Origin: Siminovitchia fortis
GTDB lineage: Bacteria; Bacillota; Bacilli; Bacillales; Bacillaceae_C
NCBI RefSeq assembly: GCF_003605365.2
Contig: NZ_QYTU02000020.1
Span: forward strand, 1 to 64,000
Reading direction: 5' to 3'
Length of the DNA: 64,000 bases
The notes under the pieces were generated by a model, which was given only the letters and a program-made list of their open reading frames with translations, ran no database searches and was not told the DNA's origin. The first letter of the stretch is position 1. Each line of letters starts with the position of its first letter. The position numbers and the translations under genes were made by a program. Shown here piece after piece: positions 8,436 to 16,985 of the stretch.

Positions 8436-9533
8436 ATGCAAACTAAAAATGACGTAGAGATTAAAGGTGCTGTTAAGAGATTTGGTTCTAATACTGTACT
8501 GGATAATATTAATCTTGAAGTGAAAAAAGGGGAATTGCTCACACTGCTTGGGCCTTCCGGCTGCGGAAAGTCAACCACCTTAAATCTTATCGCCGGCTTT
8601 CTGGATGCAGATGAAGGCGATGTCTATATAAAAGGTAAAAAAGTCACAAATGTACCGCCATACAAGCGTGATTTGGGCATGGTGTTCCAAACCTATTCAT
8701 TGTTTCCTCATATGACAGTCTATGACAATCTTGATTTCGGTCTAAAACTGCGCAAAGTTGAAAAATCAAAAAAGAAAGAGAAAATTTCGCAAGCCCTTGA
8801 ACTTGTAAAAATGTCTGGCCTCGAAGACCGTTACCCCCGGGAATTATCCGGGGGGCAGCGCCAGCGCGTTGCCATTGCCCGCGCACTTGTAGTAGAGCCC
8901 GAACTTCTCTTGCTGGATGAGCCCCTTTCCAACTTGGATGCAAAATTGCGCCATGAACTGCGTGCCGAGATCAAACGCTTGCAAAATGAAATCGGAGTTA
9001 CGACTATTTTCGTAACACATGATCAGGAAGAAGCTCTTTCAATGTCAGACAGAGTGGTAGTCATGAATGCAGGGAAAATTGAACAAATCAGTTCACCGAC
9101 ATCCATCTATAATCATCCGAAAACGGAATTTGTCTTCCGGTTCATTGGGAAATCCAATAGTTTTGATGGAAAGGTAGTTTCGATAGACAATCAAAAAATC
9201 ACAGTAAAAATGGGAGAACAAATAACAAAGGTTGATGTCGATAATATCATGGGCGATGACAAGACTTGCAAGCCTGGCGATGAGGTAAGGCTCTATATCC
9301 GGCCGGAAAAAATCCAAGTCGGGTCGTCACAAGATTCTTTTGATCCTTCCCTTAATGTCCATAAAGCGGAAATAACCCAAATAAACTATCTGGGTACAAC
9401 ATGGGAATTAGATGTATCGCTAATGGGCAAGCCATTGCAAATTAATACGGCTGCCTTTGATTCTGCTTGGCAGGCAGGAAGTGAGGTGTTTGTCGGATGG
9501 AGCCCAGCAAACTTGATGTTAATCAAGAAATAG
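8436..9533 (+). CDS. ABC transporter ATP-binding protein (PotA-like)
   Basis: 365 aa with Walker A GPSGCGKST (near residue 38), Q-loop (VFQTYSLFPHMTV), signature LSGGQRQRVAIARAL, Walker B LLLLDEPLSNLD, switch His (VTHDQEEAL), and a C-terminal TOBE-like regulatory region (residues 280-362). This is the CUT1/PotA/FbpC architecture. It energises the two permeases that follow; the first permease gene overlaps its 3' end by 37 bases. Confidence 0.95.
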   Translation: MQTKNDVEIKGAVKRFGSNTVLDNINLEVKKGELLTLLGPSGCGKSTTLNLIAGFLDADEGDVYIKGKKVTNVPPYKRDLGMVFQTYSLFPHMTVYDNLDFGLKLRKVEKSKKKEKISQALELVKMSGLEDRYPRELSGGQRQRVAIARALVVEPELLLLDEPLSNLDAKLRHELRAEIKRLQNEIGVTTIFVTHDQEEALSMSDRVVVMNAGKIEQISSPTSIYNHPKTEFVFRFIGKSNSFDGKVVSIDNQKITVKMGEQITKVDVDNIMGDDKTCKPGDEVRLYIRPEKIQVGSSQDSFDPSLNVHKAEITQINYLGTTWELDVSLMGKPLQINTAAFDSAWQAGSEVFVGWSPANLMLIKK

Positions 9534-10444
9534 AACAGCGCCCTTCTGGTCAGTCGAAACAGCAAAAAGAGCCCAAAAGAAAAAAAAGAAAAAGTTGGAC
9601 ACCGGGAGTTCTCCTCCTTTTGCCAATCCTTTTGTTTATTTTTGGTTTTTTTGTCGTACCTATGCTGTATATTCTTTATTTGAGCTTTATCACCACAGAC
9701 AGTATAGGAGGAGAAGGTGCCGCCTTCAGTCTGCAGAACTATATACAATTCTTTACGGACAGTTACTATATGTCATCTCTTTGGCTGACGGTAAAAGTAA
9801 GCCTGTATACTGTTATAGTATCCTTGCTTTTGGGATATCCGGTTGCATTGATGATGGCGAAAAGCTCGCCGAAAGTCCGCGGGTTCATCGCTTTGCTCGT
9901 TGTCTCGCCGCTATTGGTCAGTATAGTGGTCCGGAACTTTGGCTGGTATCTCCTATTATTGCCCAACGGTACAATCAATGAAATGCTGATGACTTTAGGA
10001 ATTATTAAAGCACCGCTTAAACTCCTGTTTTCAGAACTGGGAGTTGTGATAGGGCTTTCTAATGCCTACTTGCCCTTTATGATTTTATCGATTGCGACAA
10101 GCCTTTATAATATTGATCCTTCATTGGAAAAAGCAGGCTCTATCCTGGGAGCAAGTCCGCTTCGCAGCTTTTTTTCCATCACTTTGCCGCTGAGTCTTCC
10201 GGGGATTGTGTCCGGATGCGTACTTGTATTCAGTCTATCCATGAGCGCATATGTAACGCCGGCTTTGATGGGCGGCGCGAATGTACCTGTAATGCCGGTG
10301 GTGGCGTATGACCAGATCAATAATTTGCTTCGCTGGACGTTTGGTTCCGCCATATCTTATGTTCTTTTGGCAACGACCCTAATTACAGTTACGTTATTTT
10401 CACGTGGTTTTGAAGTCAGCAAGTTCAGGGAGGTGTTCCGGTAA
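9497..10444 (+). CDS. ABC transporter permease (PotB-like)
   Basis: ATG 9497 lies inside the end of the ATPase gene, with GAGGTG 8 bases upstream, so the 37-base overlap is supported. After a charged, lysine-rich cytosolic N-terminus (residues 1-35), 6 membrane helices are visible, with the permease EAA loop near residues 208-228 (EKAGSILGASPLRSFFSITLPLSLPG). It pairs with the next gene as the heterodimeric channel of the importer. Confidence 0.93.
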   Translation: MEPSKLDVNQEIEQRPSGQSKQQKEPKRKKRKSWTPGVLLLLPILLFIFGFFVVPMLYILYLSFITTDSIGGEGAAFSLQNYIQFFTDSYYMSSLWLTVKVSLYTVIVSLLLGYPVALMMAKSSPKVRGFIALLVVSPLLVSIVVRNFGWYLLLLPNGTINEMLMTLGIIKAPLKLLFSELGVVIGLSNAYLPFMILSIATSLYNIDPSLEKAGSILGASPLRSFFSITLPLSLPGIVSGCVLVFSLSMSAYVTPALMGGANVPVMPVVAYDQINNLLRWTFGSAISYVLLATTLITVTLFSRGFEVSKFREVFR

Positions 10445-11241
10445 TGAATATGATCGGAAAACTTCGCACGGGAGTGGCAATATTGGCGATTATCTATATA
10501 CTGATCCCGTTAATTGTTGTGATACCCGCTTCCTTTACGAGCGCCAGTTATCCAAGCTTTCCGCCGGAGGGATTTTCTTTCCAGTGGTATACAAAGATTT
10601 GGGAAAGGCCTGAGTTTATTGAAGCGATGGCAAACAGTTTTCAGTTTGCCCTGTTGGCTGCCTTTTTTTCAGTCCTGTTCGGTACGCTCGGCGCACTTGC
10701 CATTGCCAAGTACGAGATACCCGGAAAGGCTTTTATCACAGCACTTCTGACTGCGCCATTAAGTGTGCCTCAGCTTGTACTCGGGATTGCACTGCTTATT
10801 TATTTTACTCCGATGATGCTGGCGGGGACACCGACAGGGTTTTTGATATCCCATATCATCATTTGTATCCCTTATGTCATCAGGCTTGTGCTGACGGGGC
10901 TAAGTGGATTCGAATACAATCTCGAGCGGGCTGCGGCCATTTTGGGGGCAAATCCCTTTACTGTTTTCTGGAAAATCACCTTGCCGCTTATCCGCCCTGC
11001 GATTATTTCAGGAGGATTATTTGCATTCCTGACATCTTTTGATAACGTAACCGTATCTTTATTTATGGTTTCACCAGACATGCGAACTTTGCCAATCGAG
11101 ATTTTTTCACACATGCAGGATGCATACAATCCAATCGTAGCGTCTGTTTCCAGTGTAGTTATTTTCATCTCAGTGATTCTGATATTGATCATTGAAAAAA
11201 TACATGGAGTTGGAAAAGTTTTCGGCGGCACTCATTCATAA
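10444..11241 (+). CDS. ABC transporter permease (PotC-like)
   Basis: Start ATG 10444 shares one base with the upstream stop (TAATG), a sign of coupled translation. 265 aa, about six membrane helices, EAA loop ERAAAILGANPFTVFWKITLPLIRPA. It completes an SBP-ATPase-permease-permease importer of the spermidine/putrescine-like class. Confidence 0.93.
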   Translation: MNMIGKLRTGVAILAIIYILIPLIVVIPASFTSASYPSFPPEGFSFQWYTKIWERPEFIEAMANSFQFALLAAFFSVLFGTLGALAIAKYEIPGKAFITALLTAPLSVPQLVLGIALLIYFTPMMLAGTPTGFLISHIIICIPYVIRLVLTGLSGFEYNLERAAAILGANPFTVFWKITLPLIRPAIISGGLFAFLTSFDNVTVSLFMVSPDMRTLPIEIFSHMQDAYNPIVASVSSVVIFISVILILIIEKIHGVGKVFGGTHS

Positions 11242-11257
11242 GGTGAAGAGAGACTTA

Positions 11258-11291
11258 GGTTCTTCCTTTCAACGGAAGAACCGTTCTTTAT
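11258..11291 (+). terminator. Hairpin between importer and SDR gene
   Basis: GGTTCTTCC (11258-11266) and GGAAGAACC (11274-11282) form a 9-bp stem with a 7-base loop, followed by GTTCTTTAT. It is a weak terminator or attenuator that would reduce expression of the SDR gene compared with the importer. Confidence 0.6.
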
Positions 11292-11316
11292 ATAAACGTG
11301 AAAGGAGTTTTCTTCA

Positions 11317-12096
11317 ATGGACCTCGGATTAAAGGGAAAGGTCGCGTTAATAACGGGAGGAAGCAAAGGCATAGGATTGGAAACAGCATTGCAGTTAGCA
11401 TACGAAGGGGTGAAGGTTTCCATTTGTGCAAGAAATGAGAAACATTTGGAAGCATCTGCAAATTTTATCAGAAAGGAAACGGGGACCGAAGTGCTGCCTA
11501 TCCAAGCGGATGTTACAAAACAAGAAGATTGTAAGCGGATAGTGAAACAAACAGTCAAACATTTTGGTAAGTTGGATATTTTGGTGAATAATGCCGGTAC
11601 TTCCTCTGCTGCACCGTTCGAACACGTGGAGCCTAAGAGTTGGCAGCAGGATCTTGATTTAAAGCTGTTTGGCGCAATCCACTGTTCACGGCAAGCCGTC
11701 CCTTATATGAAAAAAAGCGGAGGGTCCATCATTAATGTGACGGCAGCCATTGGAAAAACGCCGCCTGAATCTTCTTTGCCAACCAGCGTGAGCCGGGCTG
11801 CAGGCCTGGCACTTACGAAAGCTATGAGCAAAGACCTTGGAGAAGATAACATACGGGTAAACACGGTATGTATTGGATTGATCAGAAGTCATCAAATTGA
11901 GAAAAGGTGGAAAAGGGAAGCACCGGAACTTAACTGGGAACAATATGAAAAAGACCCGCGTCACCAAATCCCACTCGGAAGAATAGGGAAAGCGGAGGAA
12001 GCTGCAAAGGTCATAACATTTTTAGTTTCAGAAGCGGCTTCTTATGTAACGGGAACGGCTGTTAATATCGATGGCGGAAAATCGGGCGTTTTATAG
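11317..12096 (+). CDS. SDR-family protein with altered catalytic residues
   Basis: 259 aa with a Rossmann nucleotide-binding motif (TGGSKGIG), the NNAG motif and the C-terminal IDGG typical of FabG-like short-chain dehydrogenases. The usual catalytic Ser and YxxxK are not there: the place of YSASKAA reads TSVSRAAG (Tyr to Thr, Lys to Arg), and the preceding Ser region reads NVTAAIG. Some SDR subfamilies lack the motif, so the protein may be a divergent oxidoreductase or a non-catalytic binder. AAAGGAG precedes ATG 11317. It is the last gene of the sigma-54 cluster, separated by a hairpin. Confidence 0.85.
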   Translation: MDLGLKGKVALITGGSKGIGLETALQLAYEGVKVSICARNEKHLEASANFIRKETGTEVLPIQADVTKQEDCKRIVKQTVKHFGKLDILVNNAGTSSAAPFEHVEPKSWQQDLDLKLFGAIHCSRQAVPYMKKSGGSIINVTAAIGKTPPESSLPTSVSRAAGLALTKAMSKDLGEDNIRVNTVCIGLIRSHQIEKRWKREAPELNWEQYEKDPRHQIPLGRIGKAEEAAKVITFLVSEAASYVTGTAVNIDGGKSGVL

Positions 12097-12207
12097 GAAA
12101 GATGATTAGGTTAAGTACTAATTCTATATTCAAAAGGGGGCTGTCCGAAAAGTGGAAATCCCCTAATACTTTAAAAATGCTGATATATCAAGGTTTTAGA
12201 ACATGAA

Positions 12208-12253
12208 AGGGGGTGTCCAAAAGTCAAAAAAATGACTTTCTGGACAGCCCCTT
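12208..12253. terminator. Strong bidirectional terminator
   Basis: A ~20-bp stem (AGGGGGTGTCC... against ...GGACAGCCCCT) with inner AAAGTCA/TGACTTT and an A6 loop serves the convergent SDR gene and the permease gene on the minus strand. A partial copy of the same GGGGGCTGTCC arm occurs at about 12137-12147. Confidence 0.8.
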
Positions 12254-12273
12254 CAGACCGTTCTTATACTTTT

Positions 12274-13335
12274 TTATAAAACGAACCGTCCGATTAACCC
12301 TGCAATAACTCCTACTACAGCAACGCTGGCAGCAAGAAAAGCAATAACACGCCAAGTTAAGCTGCGTCCGACCATCAGCATGGAAGGAAGGCTGATCACA
12401 GGCAGAGTTATCAGTAGCGCGGCTGCCGGGCCGCCGCCAAGACCAAAAGACATCATGGTTTGAATAATCGGTATTTCCGCCGCTGTGGGGATGACAAATA
12501 ATGTTCCAACTATTGCAAAGCCGATAATCACCAATAGGCTGTTGCCCCACTGGTCGCCAATGGCGGGAAACAACCAGGCCCGAAAAGCGCCAAGAGTCAA
12601 AACGGTTAAAATGTATGCAGGGATCAAGCTAACAGACATTGTTCCCAGGCTTTTCACCCAACGTGTCCATAAGCTACCTTCCTGAACGGGAAGTGGTTCC
12701 ACGACATTTTTGTCGAATGCCGCCGCATTTGCATTTTCCTTGACAAAACGATTGGCTAGATAGCTAACGCCAAACACCAAAATAATTCCGAACAATAGAC
12801 GCAAGACGGTAAACTTCCACCCCAGAACAAAAAACATAAAAATCAGTACGGCAGGATTTAATGCTGTATTACCGAACCAAAACGCGACAGCAGCACCGAC
12901 CGAACTAGACTGGTTGCGAAGTCCAACTACCACTGGAGCGGCACAACATGTACACATCATGCCTGGAAGGGAGGATAAGCCCGCTATTAGTGTACTGCCG
13001 TAAGAAGTTTTGCCCAATACACGCCGAATCCAGTCGCGGGGCACCAAAACTTGTACCAGCGAAGCCAAAATAATGCCTACGATGAAGGCTTTCCAAATCG
13101 CTTTAAAATAAACGAGGCAATATTCCCATGCAGTATGCCATGAAGGGGCGGCTGCTGTTGCCGCTTCCCCGGAAATAATCGAGGCACCGATACTGTGCTC
13201 GTTTGCGGCGGTAAATGCCTTGTGATAATAAGGGTTCCATTTGGACCAGTACAAACCAATCGCCGCTACAACGAAAAAAACAACAACGCCCCATAACAAC
13301 CGGGAATGGTTGACTGTGGCTGATTTGTTTAACAT
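12274..13335 (-). CDS. Permease of the UPF0718 (YraQ/ArsP-like) family
   Basis: Start chosen at ATG 13335 because GGAAGG lies 7-8 bases upstream; the longer frame has no ribosome site. The 353-aa protein has about 8-10 membrane helices and the diagnostic duplicated core, including a Cys-rich motif MMCTCCAAPVVVGL followed by AFWFGNTALNPAV, and in the second half IPTAAEIPIIQ. Relatives include ArsP, an efflux permease for organoarsenicals, and YraQ/YcgR proteins of unknown cargo. It stands alone between two transport operons. Cargo unknown. Confidence 0.85.
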   Translation of the reverse strand: MLNKSATVNHSRLLWGVVVFFVVAAIGLYWSKWNPYYHKAFTAANEHSIGASIISGEAATAAAPSWHTAWEYCLVYFKAIWKAFIVGIILASLVQVLVPRDWIRRVLGKTSYGSTLIAGLSSLPGMMCTCCAAPVVVGLRNQSSSVGAAVAFWFGNTALNPAVLIFMFFVLGWKFTVLRLLFGIILVFGVSYLANRFVKENANAAAFDKNVVEPLPVQEGSLWTRWVKSLGTMSVSLIPAYILTVLTLGAFRAWLFPAIGDQWGNSLLVIIGFAIVGTLFVIPTAAEIPIIQTMMSFGLGGGPAAALLITLPVISLPSMLMVGRSLTWRVIAFLAASVAVVGVIAGLIGRFVL

Positions 13336-13715
13336 CGTCTGTCCTTCCACAGGAATCGCCTCTTTTCTACAAATGATATTACATATTCTTATCAATTGTA
13401 TAACCAATTCTAATAATTTGCAACATGTTAATTGGCCGTATTGTAACTATTAACAAATTAATGAGACCCCCCAAAACTTTCTAAGTCGCTTGCGCTTTTC
13501 TTAAATTTAAAGTTTAATAACTAAAGTAAAATTTCTGAATATTTTATTGAAGTGTGAATATACTTTTGATATACTATATTCTAATAAAACTTTCTATAAC
13601 TCAAGATAGTTAACATTCAAACTATAAAAGTACATAAATTATCTTTTTTATGAATAACTTGAAAGCGGTATCAATTGATTGGAAATATATAAAGTTGTTT
13701 GAAGGGGGAATATGG
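13336..13715. other. AT-rich divergent intergenic region
   Basis: This stretch separates the permease (minus) from the TAXI-TRAP operon (plus). It holds the sigma-A promoter at 13547-13575 and long AT tracts. A loose inverted repeat (TTCTTATCAATTG...CAATTCTAATAA, 13385-13420) near the permease start could be an operator. No gene is visible. Confidence 0.5.
13547..13575 (+). promoter_or_regulatory. Sigma-A promoter for TAXI-TRAP operon
   Basis: TTGAAG (13547-13552), a 17-base spacer and TATACT (13570-13575) give a near-consensus vegetative promoter 140 bases upstream of the start codon. Confidence 0.7.
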
Positions 13716-14750
13716 ATGTTTATACGAAAAAAGTTTGCCTTCATGGCGGTCTTATTTTTGTTCGCTTCTGTGCTCGCGGCATGCAGCGGCGGAACAAGCG
13801 GAGATGGCGGCGGTGGCAGTGGAGGAAAGAAAAAAATAGCAATCGGCCCGCCGGCGAGTGAAACGAATTCAGTTTCAAAGCTGATCTTGGATGCTTACGG
13901 TATTGAAGAAGGGGATTATGAGGACTATCAGGAAGGTTTTGGAGATGCCGCTGACGGTGTCCAAGATGGGAATATTGAAGTTTCTATAGGGGTACTTGGC
14001 TTGCCGGCCGGAAGCATTGAGAGCTTACAGGCTTCTGCGGGCGATGTGAAAATGCTAGGGCTTTCAGATGAAGCTATTAAGCATATCGAAGAAAACAGTG
14101 GATATAAACGCTATACGATCCCGCAAGATACGTATGATTTTCTTGATTCCGACGTCGAGACAGTCACCGCGTACGCTGTTTTGATGGGGAACACGGATAC
14201 AATCGATGAAGAACTTGGATATGAACTTGCCAAGATCATGATTGAAAATGCGAGCGAAAACACGCATGACCAAGCAAAACAAATGACACTTGAAAATGCA
14301 TTGAATGGAGCGGAAGGGCTTCCTATCCATCCAGGTGCTAAAAAATATTATGAAGAGCAGGGCCTTACTGTCGATAATCCCGTAGCAGAACTTAAGGCTG
14401 ATAAGAAAGATCGAAAAAGTGAGTTGATCCTTGGTACGGGAAGCCAGGGCGGAACTTATTATCCGCTTGGGGGAGAAATGGCCAATATTTGGAATAAGCA
14501 TATTGACGGCGTTAACGTAACGAACACAGAAACCGGGGCTTCCATTGAAAACCTTGCAAGTATCCGGGATGGCAACATGGACCTCGGAATGTCCGTTCAC
14601 GTGCCGGCGCTTGCTGCTCTTAATGGCGAAGGGGATTTTGAAGGTGCTGAAGTAAAGAATGCGGCATTTATCGGTCACATATACCCGGAAGTAATCCAAA
14701 TCGTTACGCGTGAAAAAACAGGAATCAAGAGTTTGGATGACCTGAAATAA
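13716..14750 (+). CDS. Circularly permuted TAXI solute-binding lipoprotein
   Basis: ATG 13716 follows GAAGGGGGA at 7 bases. The 344-aa product has a lipoprotein signal (SVLAAC, Cys23) and a Gly/Ser linker (24-37). The next residues (38 on) read KKKIAIGPPASETNS, which in ordinary TAXI proteins is the middle of the chain, right after the lobe crossover. The usual C-terminal end (LPIHPGAKKYYEEQGL) falls at about 203-217, and only then comes the usual N-terminal start (SELILGTGSQGGTYYPLG, 235 on). The protein stops after TGIKSLDDLK, the place where normal family members continue into GKKIAIGP. The order is therefore C-half then N-half with nothing lost. It is followed by its TRAP permease gene. 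Binds an unknown organic acid at the outer membrane face. Confidence 0.9.
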   Translation: MFIRKKFAFMAVLFLFASVLAACSGGTSGDGGGGSGGKKKIAIGPPASETNSVSKLILDAYGIEEGDYEDYQEGFGDAADGVQDGNIEVSIGVLGLPAGSIESLQASAGDVKMLGLSDEAIKHIEENSGYKRYTIPQDTYDFLDSDVETVTAYAVLMGNTDTIDEELGYELAKIMIENASENTHDQAKQMTLENALNGAEGLPIHPGAKKYYEEQGLTVDNPVAELKADKKDRKSELILGTGSQGGTYYPLGGEMANIWNKHIDGVNVTNTETGASIENLASIRDGNMDLGMSVHVPALAALNGEGDFEGAEVKNAAFIGHIYPEVIQIVTREKTGIKSLDDLK

Positions 14751-14757
14751 AAATGAT

Positions 14758-14802
14758 GGAGAAAGGGATGATTGTACAGGCCGTCATCCCTTTCTCCTCT
14801 TT
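14758..14802 (+). terminator. Attenuating hairpin between binding protein and permease
   Basis: GGAGAAAGGGATGA (14758-14771) pairs perfectly with TCATCCCTTTCTCC (14784-14797), followed by TCTTT. It lies between two genes of one transporter and probably lets more binding protein than permease be made. Confidence 0.75.
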
Positions 14803-14831
14803 AAACGGAAGACTCGAAGAGAGGTGTCTAT

Positions 14832-16790
14832 ATGAAGGAGAAAGAACATCTGGATGCACAGGAAATACTTGAGAAGTATGACAGAGAGAATCAGTTCAGG
14901 ACTTCAATCGGAAAATGGGCATGGGTCGTTACGCTTTTAGGAGTCTCCTTGACGGTATTCCATTTATATACGGGTTATTTTGGAACATTGCCCTCTCAAA
15001 AGCAGGGGGCGATCCATCTCGGCACAGCTTTAGGAATTATTTTTTTGCTTTTTCCGGCGAAAAAAGGATGGTATAAAATCCAAAAGAAAGTTCCCTGGTA
15101 TGATGTCGTACTGGCCTTCACCGCGATGTACGTAACCTACCATAAAATTTTCTTCTTTGACTCGATCCTTAAAAGCAGGATCACTGGATATAGCACGATT
15201 GATATCATCATATCCATCGTAGGGATCCTGCTCGTTTTAGAAGCGACCCGCAGAACAGTAGGGGTTCCGATTGTTGTTGTGGCGAGCATCACGATCGTAT
15301 ACGCCATTTTTGGAAAGCATATCCCAACGACTATCTTGTCGCATCCCGGTTTTTCTGTTGACAGGATCGCTCCGAACCTCTGGTATCAGGAAAGTGGCGT
15401 CTTCGGCACGCCAGTCCAGATTTCCGCTAAATTTATATTTCTGTTCCTGTTTTTTGGTGTCATGCTTGTTCACACGAAAATTGGACAGTTTTTCAATGAC
15501 TTGGCCTTTTCACTCACTGGGCGTTTTACTGGAGGTACGGCAAAGACGGCAGTTGTTGCGAGCGCGTTGCAAGGCATGGTTTCGGGAAGTTCCGTAGGAA
15601 ATACGGTCGCTTCAGGGTCGTTCACCATTCCGATGATGAAAAAGTCCGGATTCAGGCCGGAATTTGCGGGAGCCACAGAAGCCTCCGCTTCAACAGGTGG
15701 CCAAATTATGCCGCCGATCATGGGAGCAGCCGCTTTTATTATGATGGAATATTTAGGGGTGCCATACTCTACTATCATGTTGGCTGCCGCTATCCCTGCT
15801 GTTTTATATTTTACGGGAATCTTTATCGGCACCCATTATGAAGCAAAAAGGCTGGGAATTTTCGGCCTGCCCAAAGCCCAGCTTCCTGTTTTCAAGGACC
15901 TGATGCTGAAGAACGGCTTCATGCTTCTTCCTGTCGTCATAATGATTGGTACAATCCTTTCAGGGTTCACTCCACAGCGTGCTGCGCTATTGGGGATTGT
16001 TTCGGTATTTATTGTAAGCCTGGTCAGAAAGGACACCCGTTTGTCCTTTAGGCAACTTATCGATGTGTTGGAGCAAGGGGCAAGAGTGGCACTTCCTGTT
16101 ATCGCCGCGGTAGCCACTGCCGGGATCATCGCCGGGGTTGTCAGTATTACAGGGCTGGGGGCGAAGTTTGCTTCCGGGATTATCGCTTTGTCCGGCGGCT
16201 ACCTGATATTGGCACTTATTTTTACAATGATCGCCTGTCTCATCCTTGGAATGGGTCTGCCGACTACGGCGAACTATGTGGTAACAGCAACAGTTGCAGC
16301 CCCTGCGCTTATCAATGAGTTTGGCCTGGCGCCGATTGCAGTTCATATGTTTGTTTTCTATTTTGGAATTGTAGCGGATATCACTCCGCCTGTTTGCTTG
16401 GCAGCTTATGCGGGGGCGGGAATTGCCCGGGCCAATCCGTTCAAGACAGGTGTTATCGCAGTAAAACTTGCCATAGCGGCTTTCATCGTTCCGTACATTT
16501 TTATTTACAATCCAATTTTGGTTCTGGTGGATGTAACGCCTTTGGCTCTTATTTTTGCGATCGTAACCTCCCTGATCGGCATGGCAGGTGTCAGCAGTGC
16601 AGTCGTTGGGTTTTACGCCCGAAATTCATTCATGTGGGAGCGGATTGCCCTTTTTGCCGGCGGGCTCATGATGATTTTCCCCGAAACGATAAGCGACTTT
16701 GTCGGCGCGGCTATCCTGGTTGGCATTTGGTTTATCCAAAAACAGCGTAAAGAAGACAGCGGCCATATGAATACACAAGTAACGATGTGA
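14832..16790 (+). CDS. TRAP transporter fused 4TM/12TM permease (TAXI type)
   Basis: 652 aa with a charged cytosolic N-terminus, a DctQ-like four-helix section (residues about 28-140) and a DctM-like section of some 12 helices (motifs FNDLAFSLTGRFTGGTAKTAVVASALQGMVSGSS and GGQIMPPIMGAAAF, LGMGLPTTANYVV). This fusion is typical of TAXI-TRAP systems driven by sodium or proton gradients. AGAGGTG precedes the ATG. It pairs with the permuted binding protein upstream. Confidence 0.95.
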   Translation: MKEKEHLDAQEILEKYDRENQFRTSIGKWAWVVTLLGVSLTVFHLYTGYFGTLPSQKQGAIHLGTALGIIFLLFPAKKGWYKIQKKVPWYDVVLAFTAMYVTYHKIFFFDSILKSRITGYSTIDIIISIVGILLVLEATRRTVGVPIVVVASITIVYAIFGKHIPTTILSHPGFSVDRIAPNLWYQESGVFGTPVQISAKFIFLFLFFGVMLVHTKIGQFFNDLAFSLTGRFTGGTAKTAVVASALQGMVSGSSVGNTVASGSFTIPMMKKSGFRPEFAGATEASASTGGQIMPPIMGAAAFIMMEYLGVPYSTIMLAAAIPAVLYFTGIFIGTHYEAKRLGIFGLPKAQLPVFKDLMLKNGFMLLPVVIMIGTILSGFTPQRAALLGIVSVFIVSLVRKDTRLSFRQLIDVLEQGARVALPVIAAVATAGIIAGVVSITGLGAKFASGIIALSGGYLILALIFTMIACLILGMGLPTTANYVVTATVAAPALINEFGLAPIAVHMFVFYFGIVADITPPVCLAAYAGAGIARANPFKTGVIAVKLAIAAFIVPYIFIYNPILVLVDVTPLALIFAIVTSLIGMAGVSSAVVGFYARNSFMWERIALFAGGLMMIFPETISDFVGAAILVGIWFIQKQRKEDSGHMNTQVTM

Positions 16791-16803
16791 TCGTTCCAAC
16801 TTG

Positions 16804-16849
16804 ATTGAAATCCTCCTCCAACTATTATTGGTGGAGGATTTTTCAATTA
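16804..16849 (+). terminator. Intrinsic terminator after TRAP operon
   Basis: ATTGAAATCCTCCTCCAAC and GGTGGAGGATTTTTCAAT form a stem with a 7-base loop and a T-rich end, closing the TAXI-TRAP unit. Confidence 0.85.
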
Positions 16850-16985
16850 AAGTGTATTGGGCAACTGCCTGCTATTGGAAGGTAACACCTTGAATTATAT
16901 CGGGGCTTCATACATTCTGGTCAAGAGTTATATGGACACCTCTTAGTTAAGTCTTTACAATCAAATTTAGAAGGTGATGTGTCCG

